NCBI GenBank assembly: GCA_916613615.1
Contig: OU744730.1
Span: 34,333,315-34,397,314, forward strand
Source of the DNA: Steromphala cineraria
Taxonomy: Eukaryota > Mollusca > Gastropoda > Trochida > Trochidae
Reading direction: 5' to 3'
Length of the DNA: 64,000 nt
Each line of letters begins with the position of its first letter. Within the stretch, counting starts at the first letter, position 1. This document shows, in pieces, positions 1 through 12,000 of this stretch. The translations under genes and the position numbers were made by a program. The notes below the pieces were generated by a model, which saw nothing but the letters and a program-made list of their open reading frames with translations, did no database searches and was not told the DNA's origin.

Positions 1-1232
1 CTAGCGGACAGGTAGTTACAAATAAACAAACAAAGGGAGGCAACTGCAATTGGTATCGCTCTAGTTTTTATTCGGAACTTCTATATCTAGGTGTGGCGAG
101 GTGAGGTGTTTCGGGGTTTATCGCCGCTTTCAATAGTATTTCACTTATATCACGACTGCCAGTATTATTGCAGGGAGAAAGCAACACCATTGTGTCTATG
201 CATTGTGGTGAAACCTGCGAGCATCGGCTGTTCCAATATTTAAGTCCTAGCTAGCATTAAAACCGACAACCACCGTTCAAATGGTAAACACTTTAACAGC
301 ATTTAAGCTCAGGGCTTTTATTCGAAAGTTGCAATTATTTTTGGAGAAAACATCATGTTTTTTGGCTCAGTCCGTGGTTCCGTGGTTCCGTGGTTCCGTG
401 GCTTCCTGGTTCAGAAATCCGTCGTTTCCGGCCATATCTCATAAACCGTTCAATGTCTGTTACAAAACTTGGTATGTTGTATTGGTTATATCTAGTGGCG
501 GAATTGTGCATTTTGCTACCTCGGTTATTCTGATTCATCCTGGTTTCAACGGAAACAATTTGTATTAAGTGCGGTCCTTTTCCGGTCTCCATTTAAAAAT
601 CTATTAAATAATGTTTTAATCAAGATTTGGTATGTCGTTAGATCAAGACCTTTTTCAAGTCTTGTACTTCTGCAAAGATGATATATACCAAATTAGAGCT
701 TCATAGCACAAAACTACAAAACTACAAAAAAGTATCGTGTTTGCAAGATTTTTTAGTGTTTTAATAACCCGTGACCTTGACCTTTGACCTTGAATGTGAA
801 GATGTCAAAATAATTCTCCAGCGGTTTAAACAGTAACACATGTACATGAGTTCTGAAAAACTTAGTGGGATAAAGTTATAGCCAAATTTGGTGTAAATTG
901 CAACGACACATATCTTGTGACCTTGACGTTACGTCACGATTATTGTGAAATGACGGGCTGAGGCAAGCGACCAGAACTTGATAGAGATCCTGTTGTTCGG
1001 ATATTGAAGGCTCGAAAGCACCGAGAATATATAAAAAAATTATTTGTTGGAATTGCGACGTAATATTGATAAAATAGATGTATATCAAATGTGAAATAAA
1101 TTGGAAGCAAGGCAGTTGACAACAATCCAAAAGCCCTGAGAACACTTATTGCTGCACACAGAGTTCTACCTCCGAACTGTTGCATCCAGAAATATTTCAC
1201 AATTGTAGTTTCCGTTATGTTACACACCTCCT
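1..1232. other. AT-rich stretch without a recognisable gene
   Basis: No reading frame here looks like a known protein; the frames of about 90 codons on either strand are what AT-rich non-coding DNA gives by chance. Two small repeats are visible: an 8-bp tandem repeat (unit tccgtggt, about five copies with decay) at 371-409, and the TGACCT cluster listed separately. The stretch at about 620-930 reads like dispersed repeat DNA, but I cannot name the family. Confidence 0.5.
772..792 (+). repeat. Three direct TGACCT motifs
   Basis: TGACCT occurs at 772-777, 778-783 and 785-790, spaced 0 and 1 bp apart, and the motif recurs singly near 920. The core equals a nuclear-receptor half-site (AGGTCA on the other strand). 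Short TGACCTT runs are also common in dispersed repeats of bivalves as I remember them, so a repeat origin is at least as likely as a regulatory site. Nothing nearby shows a promoter. Confidence 0.4.
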
Positions 1233-1236
1233 TTAA

Positions 1237-1566
1237 AGGGGCAGTAGCAGTTTTTTTGTTGAAAATTTTATATTAAAAATGTTTTCACTGATAATTGTTC
1301 GTTAAAGCTAGCTTTTTTGAGAGTGTAAATAATCTCATTACACAAACTAATCATCCGTAGTCAACACATTATAAAGATTTCCATTAAGTCCATTGATGGC
1401 CATTTTTCGTGAGCACCTTTCATTTATTTTTTGTAAGAAAAAGGAATCACGTGACTGAAGTTAATATATATATTTGAATTATTACTGCTTCATTTATTTT
1501 TAAATACTCTGACTTTTCATTTTCCTGACATCACTTTATATTCATCTAAAACGTGCTACTGCCCCT
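1237..1566 (-). mobile_element. TTAA-flanked MITE, copy 1 (inverted relative to copies 2 and 3)
   Basis: This is a 330-bp non-autonomous DNA element. Its ends are inverted: AGGGGCAGTAGCA at the left and the complementary TGCTACTGCCCCT at the right. TTAA lies directly outside both ends (1233-1236 and 1567-1570). Its reverse complement matches the two other copies at 6654 and 56558 along their length, including the shared strings gtgatgtcagg and gattcctttttctt. TTAA target duplications are characteristic of piggyBac-type transposases, so mobilisation by such an enzyme is inferred. It has no coding capacity. Confidence 0.8.
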
Positions 1567-1570
1567 TTAA

Positions 1571-2702
1571 CCTGTTGATTTTATTGTCTCTCTGGTTATG
1601 ATTAACAAAAACATTAATCTCAGCATGTTGGTAGATCAGTTTGATGAATGAAGCCTTGTAAATAAACTCAACATCTATCATAGAAGCATTCTTATTACTT
1701 TTATTGATACGTAATATTGAAATGACTAGCTGTTGAGATGGTTGTGATTTTAATTAAATTTTGGCAGTTATTTAGGAAGGGAATAAGTCATTAACTGCAT
1801 GTTTAATTAGTTACTGCATTTAATGTCGTTCTGGAAATTCAATAACATCTGACATGAGAAATCCTTGTTGTGATACAGTTCTATTCTGATAGGATCTTTC
1901 TATTTACATCTTATCACAACGCTTATGACCAGTGTAATGTTTCATTGCAAACTGTTAGTCATTTATTAACCATTCCCAAGTAAGAAGTCTAATCACTCTG
2001 GGATTTCATTGCAAACTGTTAGTCATTTGTTATCCTTTTCCAAAGTAAGAGTTCTGAATCCCAAACGTTAATAAATTGAGTTTGTGGCTTTGAATAAGGA
2101 AGACCATTCGTTTACGTTATTCCAGTTCCGTCGCATGATGAACTAGCTGTCGCTAAGCGTGGCCGATGTATCGAACCCAACGAGGATAATTAGATAGCAG
2201 GCAGGACTGCACCTGCTTCCATTAATGGAACTACTATGCAGATTCAAGATGGCGTCACATCCGGAGGGGCGACAACTCATTTGTATCCCCATGAGACATC
2301 CACAAATTGTTCTTTTGTTAGGCCGTGATATATTTAGCTGGATGTGGTTTCTTTCAATGGGCACAATATGAATTAAGAATAAACAAAATTATGTAGCTAT
2401 TCGAGGCCAAGGTACGTTCAGTGACATTAATGTGTGAGATCTGCGGACAAAGATATTGTTTAATAGTGTGCAAGAAACGAACTTAGAGAAGATAAATTAT
2501 ATTTCTTGATTATGTACATATGCACATATTTTCGCAATATTTCTAAAATAATTTAATTTCACCTATTCCGTTGTGTCTAAATATATCCTGGCCAACTTTA
2601 GTACAGTAAAATCTAAGTATCTTAAATTTGTCTTTTAAACATATAGATTGTTGGGGTTATATATCTTCATCAAATGTGCATGTAACCACAATAGAGCCAA
2701 AA
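1571..2702. other. Unique sequence with a 64-bp tandem duplication
   Basis: No gene is recognisable. One local tandem duplication is visible: the block starting at 1940 (tttcattgcaaactgttag) is repeated at 2004, a period of 64 bp, with several mismatches. The rest is AT-rich sequence without clear structure. Confidence 0.5.
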
Positions 2703-5104
2703 CGGACGTGACACAGGAGTACAACAAACTACACAGCTGTGACACAGGATGTCACAACAGTGCACGGTCGTGACACAGGGGTACAACAAACTACACAGCT
2801 GTGACACAGGATGTCACAACAGTACACGGTCGTGACACAGGAGTACAACAAACGACACAGCTGTGACACAGGATGTCACTACAGTACACGGACGTGACAC
2901 AGGAGTACAACAAACTACACAGCTGTGACACAGGATGTCACTACAGTACACGGTCGTGACACAGGAGTACAACAAACTACACAGCTGTGACACAGAATGT
3001 CACTACAGTACACGGTCGTGACACAGGAGTACAACAAACGACACAGCTGTGACACAGGATGTCACTACAGTACACGGACGTGACACAGGAGTACAACAAA
3101 CTACACAGCTGTGACACAGGATGTCACTACAGTACACGGTCGTGACACAGGAGTACAACAAACTACATAGCAGCGACACAGGATGTCACTTCAGTACACG
3201 GTCGTGACACAGAAGTACAACAAACTACACAGCTGTGACACAGGATGTCACTACAGTACACGGATGTGACACAGGAGTACAACAAACTACACAGCTGTGA
3301 CACAGGATGTCACTACAGTACACGGATGTGACACAGGAGTACTACAAACTACACAGCTGTGACACAGGATGTCACTACAGTGCACGGTCGTGACACAGGA
3401 GTACAACAAACTACACAGCTGTGACACAGGATGTCACTACATTACACGGTCGTGACACAGGAGTACAACAAACTACACAGCTGTGACACAGGATGTCACT
3501 ACAGTACACGGATGTGACACAGGAGTACAACAAACTACACAGCTGTGACACAGGATGTCACTACAGTACACGGTCGTGACACAGGAGTACAACAAACTAC
3601 ACAGCTGTGACACAGGATGTCACTACAGTACACGGTCGTGACACAGGAGTACAACAAACTACACAGCTGTTACACAGGATGTCACTACAGTACACGGACG
3701 TGACACAGGAGTACAACAAACTACACAGCTGTGACACAGGATGTCACTACAGTACACGGTCGTGACACAGGAGTACAACAAACTACACAGCTGTGACACA
3801 GGATGTCTCTACAGTACACGGTTGTGACACAGGAGTACAACAAACTACACAGCTGTGACACAGGATGTCACTACAGTACACGGATGTGACACAGGAGTAC
3901 AACAAACTACGCAACTGTGACACAGGATGTCACTACAGTACACGGATGTGACACAGGAGTACAACAAACTACGCAGCTGTGACACAGGATGTCACTATAG
4001 TACACGGTCGTGACACAGGGGTACAACAAACTACGCAGCTGTGAAACAGGATGTCACTACAGTACACGGACGTGACACAGGAGTACAACAAACTACACAG
4101 CTGTGACACAGGATGTCACTACAGTACACGGACGTGACACAGGATTACAACAAACTACACAGCTGTGACACAGGATGTCACTACAGTACACGGACGTGAC
4201 ACAGGAGTACAACAAACTACACAGCTGTGACACAGGATGTCACTACAGTACACGGATGTGACACAGGAGTACAACAAACTACACAGCTGTGACACAGGAT
4301 GTCACTACAGTACACGGTCGTGACACAGGAGTACAACAAACTACACAGCTGTGACACAGGATGTCACTACAGTACACGGTCGTGACACAGGGGTACAACA
4401 AACTACACAGCTGTTACACAGGATGTCACTACAGTACACGGTCGTGACACAGGAGTACAACAAACTACACAGCTGTGACACAGGATGTCACTACAGTACA
4501 CGGATGTGACACAGGAGTACAACAAACTACGCAGCTGTGACACAGGATGTCACTACAGTACACGGATGTGACACAGGAGTACAACAAACTACGCAGCTGT
4601 GACACAGGATGTCACTACAGTACACGGCCGTGACACAGGGGTACAACAAACTACACAGCTGTGAAACAGGATGTCACTACAGTACACGGACGTGACACAG
4701 GAGTACAACAAACTACGCAGCTGTGACACAGGATGTCACTACAGTACACGGTCGTGACAAAGGAGTACAACAAACTACACAGCTGTGACACAGGATGTCA
4801 CTACAGTACACGGATGTGACGCAGGAGTACAACAAACTACACAGCTGTGACACAGGATGCCACTACAGTACACGGATGTGACACAGGAGTACAACAAACT
4901 ACACAGCTGTGACACAGGATGTCACTACAGTACACGGTCGTGACACAGGAGAACAACAAACTACACAGCTGTGACACAGGATGTCACTACAGTACACGGA
5001 TGTGACACAGGAGTACAACAAACTACACAGCTGTGACACAGGATGTCACTACAGTACACGGATGTGACACAGGAGTACAACAAACTACACAGCTGGGACA
5101 CAGG
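2703..5104 (+). repeat. 62-bp tandem array built from two 31-bp halves
   Basis: About 38.7 copies of a 62-bp unit. Each unit has two halves that both begin with gtgacacagga: one continues gtacaacaaactacacagct, the other tgtcactacagtacacgg plus a variable tri-base. Aligned, the halves agree at roughly two thirds of positions, so the unit is a dimer of an older 31-bp repeat. The variable site alternates between tcg, acg and atg. Marker variants recur at multiples of 62 bp: gtgaaacagg at 4041 and 4661 (10 units) and ctgttacaca near 3667 and 4411 (12 units), which shows block duplication inside the array. No frame stays open because tcgtga and similar strings create stops. Decayed units continue to about 5250. 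Confidence 0.95.
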
Positions 5105-6207
5105 AATATAGTCAGGATACATGATTTCACCTCAGAACAGATTCAGAATACAGGGTTTCACCACAATTTACAGTCGTGGCACAGAAATTAACCACAATTC
5201 ACAGTCGTGACATGGAATTTTACACAATACACAGTCCTGATACAACTGTAAGGTCGTTTCCTAACTATGTGTCAATTCTGGTTGCTTGTATGTGTGTTTC
5301 GGTTGTATCTATATCCTTTGTCTTGAAATTCATTGGGCAGTTGCTCGTCAAACTAGTTTCAAGTGAGGTTTCATGAAAATCAGTGACTATTTATATTTTT
5401 GAGTATATTGATGAGTACGCATGCGAAAATAATCGGTCTTGAAATTTGCAAACCTTTCGATCGCACCTTAAGGTACAGATGATTTTGTTTTCGTATTGAG
5501 TAAATGAACAGCGAATTACCAAGGCTGTTGTTGTTCCAATCATAAGGTAAGAAGACATACATCGAAGAAGGCAAGTTTTGTGACAGACAAGCATTGAAGT
5601 GACATTTAGTTTGTCCTTTACAACTCAAAAGAAGTCAATTTGCTGTTTTCGTATTCAAAACAGATGTCTGATCTCCGATTAAGTGCAAGTGTTTAATTGC
5701 CAGTGTCGCGTCCATCTATTACATGGAGCAAAGTACCACTTCTTATCGATGCGTCCTGTCAACCCTGGGAAAAGTCGAATCATCAATAAAAAAAAACAAC
5801 CAGACTGGTTAATCATTGTTTTTCGTTGTTTTGACCTTACTCGCTTCAGAGCTAGGGTGGTGTTATCTGTGAGAGGAATACACTACTTCATGATGAGTAC
5901 ATCTGACCTCTTTTCATTTACACAACAAAGTTGATTTAGTCGACTTTCTTAATAAACACACAGATATATTTGGATATAATGAAGTCTGTGAAAAGATATT
6001 CAAAGTAGATAACATGTTGACGACTTCATAGCAATTTATCGTTACAAGCACAATGACGATATAGATGTGTCAGATATTTCGAACGTTTTGACATTATATG
6101 CAACGAGGCCACACTAAAGAAACTATAAACATACTAATAATTTCAATGATCTTTGAATATAAATAATTATAACGATATTCGTGGTATTAATAACTTTCTT
6201 GGTATGC
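5105..6207. other. Decayed array edge and unique sequence
   Basis: 5105-5250 holds degraded relatives of the 62-bp unit (acagtcgtggcacag, acagtcgtgacatgg, acagtcctgatac). The frame of 66 codons that starts in this edge and runs to 5376 is not supported by any recognisable domain. From 5380 to 6207 I see no gene and no clear repeat. Confidence 0.5.
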
Positions 6208-6616
6208 GGGAAACCGAACCTGCAGCCCCTGAGGGAAACCGAACCTGCAGCCCCTGAGGGAAACCGAACCTGCAGCCCCTGAGGGAAACCGAACCTGCCC
6301 CTGAGGGAAACCGAACCTGCCCTGAGGGAAACCGAACCTGCAGCCCCTGAGGGAAACCGAACCTGCTCCTGAGGAAAACCGAATCTGCAGCCCCTGAGGG
6401 AAACCGAATCTGCCCCTGAGGGAAACCGAATCTGCCCCTGAGGGAAACCGAACCTTCCCCTGAGGGAAACCGAACCTGCTCCTGAGGGAAACCGAATCTG
6501 CCCCTGAGGGAAACCGAACCTTCCCCTGAGGGAAACCGAACCTGCTCCTGAGGGAAACCGAATCTGCCCCTGAGGGAAACCGAACCTTCCCCTGAGGGAA
6601 ACCGAACCTGCCCTGA
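6208..6616. repeat. Minisatellite, 21-25 bp unit with a 66-bp higher-order period
   Basis: Tandem units of the form gggaaaccgaacctgc plus a variable spacer (agcccctga, cccctga, ccctga or tcctga), 21, 22 or 25 bp long. From about 6400 three different 22-bp units repeat as a 66-bp block: gaatctg recurs at 6428, 6494 and 6560. Minus-strand frames of about 150 codons run through it in two phases, but their content is only the repeat translated (rich in RFPSG or GFPQG), so I do not call a gene. Confidence 0.9.
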
Positions 6617-6653
6617 TGCGGGCATGTTCGGGTTTTCAAGTCGTTGTCTTTAA

Positions 6654-7006
6654 AGGGGCAGTAGCACGTTTTTAGGGGGCATATGAGGTGATGTCAGGAA
6701 AATGAAAATTAATGGTTCCAATTGAAAGACAATGTATTTAAACTAAATGGAGCAGTAATAATTCAAATATTTAACATAAAGTTTAGCCATGCGATTCCTT
6801 TTTCTTACAGAAAATGAATTAAAGGTGTTCACACAAAAGTGGCGGCCTATGTATTTTATGTGAATCTTCATACTTTGTCCTCCGACTATGGATGACTTGT
6901 GTAATGACATTTTTGACACTGTCAAAATAATACATTTGACATTAACTTACAATTATCACTGAAAATTTTAAAATATAAAATTATCAAAAAACGTGCTACT
7001 GCCCCT
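6654..7006 (+). mobile_element. TTAA-flanked MITE, copy 2
   Basis: This is a 353-bp element with inverted ends AGGGGCAGTAGCACG and CGTGCTACTGCCCCT. TTAA is immediately outside at 6650-6653 and 7007-7010. It is the same length and orientation as copy 3 at 56558 and shares gtgatgtcagg, gacaatgtatttaaac and gtgaatcttca with it. It starts only about 35 bp after the minisatellite. The 60-codon minus-strand frame inside is not conserved as protein in the other copies. Confidence 0.85.
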
Positions 7007-7148
7007 TTAAAGCATATAGTTATTGAAAAACTAGTTACGTTAGGCACTTTCAAAAATCATTGCAATAAAGTTAAGATATATCTCAATTATGTACAAACGT
7101 ACACTAGTATATTGCAAGAAACAGACTCATTATCTCTATTGTAGTGAA

Positions 7149-7534
7149 AAGGGGACGGCTTAGGGTTACGAACATAAAGTTTGTAACGATACGATGCTTC
7201 AAGAAAAAGTCTTCAGTTTGAAAAAAGAACATATATTACGTAAAATGTGTAATTTATATGAAATTGAAGAGGAGTATAATTTTCTTTGTGTCTGTCCAGC
7301 TTACCTCGATTTAAGACATATGTATATAAAAAAATATTACTTCACCAATCATAATATTTATAAATTTGTATCATAACTAAGCTGTTCTAGGAAAATGCAT
7401 GTCGAAAATCTGTCAATGTTTCTGTACTATGCCTTTAAACGTAGAAAGTATGTACGCTCTACTGCATAATGTTATATTTTTTCATAATATGTACTATAAG
7501 CCAGTGCAAATAAAGATTGATTGATTGATTGACG
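7149..7534 (+). mobile_element. 5'-truncated non-LTR retrotransposon 3' end (LINE fragment 1)
   Basis: The plus frame from about 7164 to 7374 encodes a C-terminal zinc-finger-like tail of a LINE reverse transcriptase: residues KMCNLYEIEEEYNF then CVCPAYLDLRHMY, the C-x-L..E-E-x(n)-F-x-x-C-P-x-Y-x-x-L-R pattern known from many invertebrate LINEs. Just past the stop the same phase continues coding-like (SMFLYYAFKRRKY) to about 7467, so the stop near 7372 looks like a decay mutation. The element ends in aataaagattgattgattgattg-type tail repeats (to 7534), as in LINEs with short tandem 3' tails. Upstream a stop near 7161 ends the frame. It is a dead copy. Confidence 0.7.
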
Positions 7535-7544
7535 TCTTAAACCT

Positions 7545-8683
7545 TGTGGGCTAAGAGTTCCCGATTTCGATAATGAACAAGCTACTTTTATGGATGGTTG
7601 CCATGTACAACGATGTCTAAATGGAATACAACCTAGCTTTGTAACGTTAAACACAAACGGCTTAGACCTGGGACCCATATGAATCGATGCACTTGAACTT
7701 ACTCAAAGATATTTTGCTCGTATTGTACAGGGATTAGATAACAGATCATCAACAGACTCTACTATTGCAAATTTAGGTCTATGGACGCTTGGTGGATACA
7801 TTGATAAATGTAAACTCATATTTTGTGGACGTCTATGCAAACTCTCTTGTCATAACTTTGCAAAAAACATATTTTGTTCTTCAATAACAACATATTCAAA
7901 CTCGTCCTCAATCTGCAATGATCTGTTATCAACTCTCTCTAAATATAATCTAAATGTACACATCGAAAAGTATATATCTGAAGGCGTATTTCCTTCAAAG
8001 CTTGAATGGCGAAAAATTGTAAATACAACTGTACATCATTATGAAGAACGCCTATGGAAAATGAAAACTTCCTTTAACGCAAACATGAGTCTTTATGGAC
8101 GCATCCACACCAAACTTAATTCCCATATTCTTTGGCATCTAGCTTATTTACATCCAAACTATAAATCTGCTATACAATTATGCATTAAAGTCTCATCACG
8201 AGGAAAAATATCTAAGGAATGTAATTTATGCAAATACCATACTAACGATTATGACTTTCATATACTCTTACATTGTGAACACCTAAATCCTAAACGAAAT
8301 GCATTTTTTGTCTTTATGATAGATCTTCTTGAGGTTGATGTTTATGTTGCTTTTGAACTACAAGATGAAATTGATATGCTTGCCTTTTTGTTTGGTGGTG
8401 AAACTGAGTTTAACAAATATATTGACCAAAGTACCTGGGAAATTATCATTCTACAATTTTCATTATATGTACATGACCTGAAACATCATTTCCTACAATG
8501 ATACTTTCAAAAACTAAATTCTGTCCATTGAAACTGTTTTTATATTCTTATATAACTTCCTAATTGGTGTATTTGTATATATCATTGTATCATTGTAAAC
8601 ATTGTCTCATTGTTTTTGTTTTTGTATAAATAATTGTATTGTATAAATGTTATGATCTTCGGTTGAAACTGGAGGAAATAAAG

Positions 8684-8685
<2 letters not shown>
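7545..8685 (+). mobile_element. Non-LTR retrotransposon ORF2 C-terminus and 3' UTR (LINE fragment 2)
   Basis: From 7683 to 8503 one plus frame encodes about 273 residues ending in a stop. Recognisable blocks in order are QRYFARIVQGLDNRSSTD, GGYIDKCKLIFCGRLCKL, KYNLNVHIEKYISEG, FPSKLEWRKIV and the zinc-finger-like ECNLCKYHTNDYDFHILLHC. This is the region after the reverse transcriptase core in a LINE family that I recall from bivalves. The same phase continues upstream to about 7545 (NGIQPSF), but a TGA at 7680-7682 interrupts it, so the copy is broken and 5'-truncated. The 3' UTR runs to aataaag at about 8678-8684, followed by a CT run. It lies directly downstream of LINE fragment 1 in the same orientation. 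Confidence 0.7.

Positions 8686-8720
<35 letters not shown>
8686..8720 (+). repeat. (TC)n microsatellite
   Basis: About 17 TC dinucleotides immediately follow the LINE fragment 2 tail, so this may be the element's terminal simple repeat. It also borders the 43-bp array directly. Confidence 0.95.
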
Positions 8721-8722
<2 letters not shown>

Positions 8723-9003
8723 GAACCGAGGCCAGGTAGATCTATCTAAGACCTGGGACCCATATGAACCGAGGCCAGATAGATCTATCTAAGACCTGGG
8801 ACCCATATGAACCGAGGCCAGGTAGATCTATCTAAGACCTGGGACCCATATGAACCGAGGCCAGGTAGATCTATCTAAGACCTGGGACCCATATGAACCG
8901 AGGCCAGGTAGATCTATCTAAGACCTGGGACCCATATGAACCGAGGCCAGGTAGATCTATCTAAGACCTGGGACCCATATGAACCGAGGCCAGGTAGATC
9001 TAT
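8721..9003 (+). repeat. 43-bp tandem array (6.6 copies)
   Basis: The units start at 8721 and then every 43 bp (8764, 8807, 8850, 8893, 8936, 8979). Each reads atgaaccgaggccagg, tagatctatc, taagacctgggacccat with almost no divergence, so the array is young. A related string, agacctgggacccatatgaa, occurs at 7664-7683 inside LINE fragment 2. That suggests the unit was amplified from a LINE-derived piece. Confidence 0.95.
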
Positions 9004-12000
9004 GTGTAGTTCCTAAACCAGCAGTAGTACATCAGAACACACATCAGAAACAAGTCGATATTCGTGGCGACAAGAACTTATTAGTGTTATTATTTTCTAC
9101 CATAACAGTTATGGGAACATTAAATTTTGTAAGTTGTCCTTATAATACCTTTTTCTTATGAACGCATAGTTGAAATATGTTTTAAAAGGAATATGCCACA
9201 CTGTTATCAACTACTGAAAGCGAAATAGTTTCTGTTTTGAGATTTGATGACAGAAACATAAGAGCTGTTTAAGTAGAAGTATTTCTAGAGATAAGATTCG
9301 ATTACCAAATTTTAAAAAATCGATTACAATATACAAAAATGTCATTTACATATTTCTTTGCTTTCGTAATGACAAAGAATTTCGTCAGAGCCGTTTGGAA
9401 AAAAATATGAATTATCTATATACGAAACGTTGGTTGGTTCAGTTCCTATAACCTTGGAAGGGATATGTGCACATACATCTATTTATAAATCATATTACGA
9501 TGTTTATTTTTTTAAAGGATCATAGAGTCAAATGTGTCAAATGTGTCAATTTTTTGTGTGTGTTATCTTTTAAGGATTGACTATTCCTGAAATCCATTTT
9601 AAATGCTATGCGATTTCATATACGGCAGGAACATAAAATAAGTTATTTAATTGATTTTGATCGAAAACCGGACAATCTAAATCGTCCGCCGCGTGTCTTA
9701 ATCAACGTTATTTTTGAAACTCATTTGTAGAAGACGGACTTGTTTGTGGTGATATTTCTAGATATGTTAATCGGAATTTTAATTTTTGGTGAGGCACATG
9801 GATGAATTCGTTACTCAATCATAGTTAAAATAATAAATTGTCACATCGGCTCGTGTGGATGAATTGTGAGTCTTATGAGATGGTTTGAACTTGACGCGCA
9901 TCACGCCGAACGTATAATAAGATATTTATAAGATATAAGATATAAGATATAAGATATAAGATATAAGATATAAGATAAAAGATCCTTGTCACTTTAACAA
10001 ACTGAAATTTAAACTACGCATGGAACAGTTTTTGTTTCAATGAAGGTGATATATCATATCTCCGTCGACTGGATAAAGATTGCGTGTCTATGCAGAAGCG
10101 ATTTGACATTTAGTTGAAACGTAGCCTACTGCTTTACATCAGAAATCAAAGAATAGTCCAACTCTTTCTTCTCCAATAAAGAAGTTTTAGAAAAAGAAAC
10201 ATCTCAAATGAAATATGATGATAATTAAATATATCGATTTCATGTTGACATATTCATGGCAAAAATAATACGAAGGTTGTACTCTTGATAAGCCATTAAA
10301 AACAGCACTTTCCCAAGATAGCCTGTGCGCGCGCCCGTGGTGTGAATACGCCGTTAGGCAGGTAGAAATGTTAACTCAATTGGACAATAAACTAAATCTG
10401 AGCGCATTCTTCACCCGATATGCCAGGCGATTAATTGACCTCCCGCAGAGATCTGTACATGGCCTCTGACGTTCTGCCTGCTGATTGGCTGGTCATCGAC
10501 ACCCTTAACCCCTGATACATGACTAGCCGGCATTAAGGCTTTGAAAACCTGGATTATTTTTGCCTATGACGACGTTGATGATTATGAAGATGAAGTTGGA
10601 TGTTTGGTCAAACGTAAAGGGAACTAAATAAAAGTTGTTGTGTTGTTTGAGATTAAGTAAATTGTGATTTATTGAGACAATCAGTTTGTACGATGTTGGT
10701 GGACGATTTGGGGGTTCATCCAAAAGTCAGTGAGTTAAATAGACGATAATCAGGGAAACGATGCAGCGATACCACGCTACACGAAGATGCGCTATAGCTA
10801 GTACCGTGAGAGTAGTATCAGTGATGGAAGCGGCAGTAAAAGTTCATATTGTTGCAAACGCGCTGTAGTATCATCATGAGTTTGATAACAGATCAGTGGA
10901 AGTGGAAGTAACGTGAGGTGCATCAATACAAATATTTATTTAAACAATGATGCTCTTTAAAATAATATGTTATATGGTAGCATCAATAGTAGCAACATGA
11001 TCTGTACCTTTTTTAGTATTTTTAACATCTTATATTGTAGTAGTATAGTAGAAGAATATGGACGGGTGTGATACATGAACAAAAAATAGCTTGCAATTGA
11101 GTAACGCTAAGATTGTTGACGGGTGTGATACAAGAAGTGCCTGTCTGAGATCCACTTTATCGATCAAGTATCTATACTGACCACATTCAGAAATGATCTT
11201 TTGCGAATATCCGTATACCGGTACAGATGAATAGTAAACGTCGTTATAATGTTGTATCGGAATTCATCCCAACACTGAAATCAGACGATAACCATAAACT
11301 CAAATATGTCTTATAGCCGGTATCTGCACACCTAACTACCACCTCATACACCATTGCTGCTTACTTACGGTATTGAAATCTTCAACACTAAACGACACAT
11401 TTGGCTGATAACGGCTTGAAGACATGAACCAATCATTGAGAGCCTCGACTTCTACTTTCCTTCTGCCATGTCGTGGACCTCACCGTGGACGTGTCTCCGT
11501 CTAGAGCGGGGGCGATGTGGGCCCGCCTCAGTCTCCCTCGTCTTCATGTGAGCACAGGGCAGCTTGGTCACTCATTTAGGGCTGACCACTGCTTCACCCG
11601 CCGGACAGGGACTACTGGACCTACTAAGGTACTACTTATTTCTTTGTTTTGTAGAGTAGAATTGTTTCAGTTTGCATTTACATTACTATCTTAACATTGC
11701 TATATAAATTAACATTACTAGTCGTGTCAAGAAGTTGGTAAGGTTAATTTAACTATCGCGGAATGACGAAAATAATATCAGTATCGTTAAACCAAGATGA
11801 GCATCTGTAAGATGTTATGAATTACTTCATTTCTATTCTTCTTCGAGAAATGAGGTCTTTATGTTTTACATTATTCCAATATGATATGCAATTGAGGACA
11901 TTGGTGGACCTTTATGAAATTCAACTAATTTTTATGGTGTTATTACTTTTCATGTTGGTAAATGATAGCTTTGATGTAAAATATAGAAGGATACCATCTA

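Noticed and set aside
772..792. Nuclear-receptor response element
   Set aside because: Only the core matches; the motif is also part of common dispersed repeats and there is no nearby gene to regulate.
6167..6639. Minus-strand frames of about 150 codons over the minisatellite
   Set aside because: Two overlapping frames with the same repeat content; explained by stop-free repeat units.
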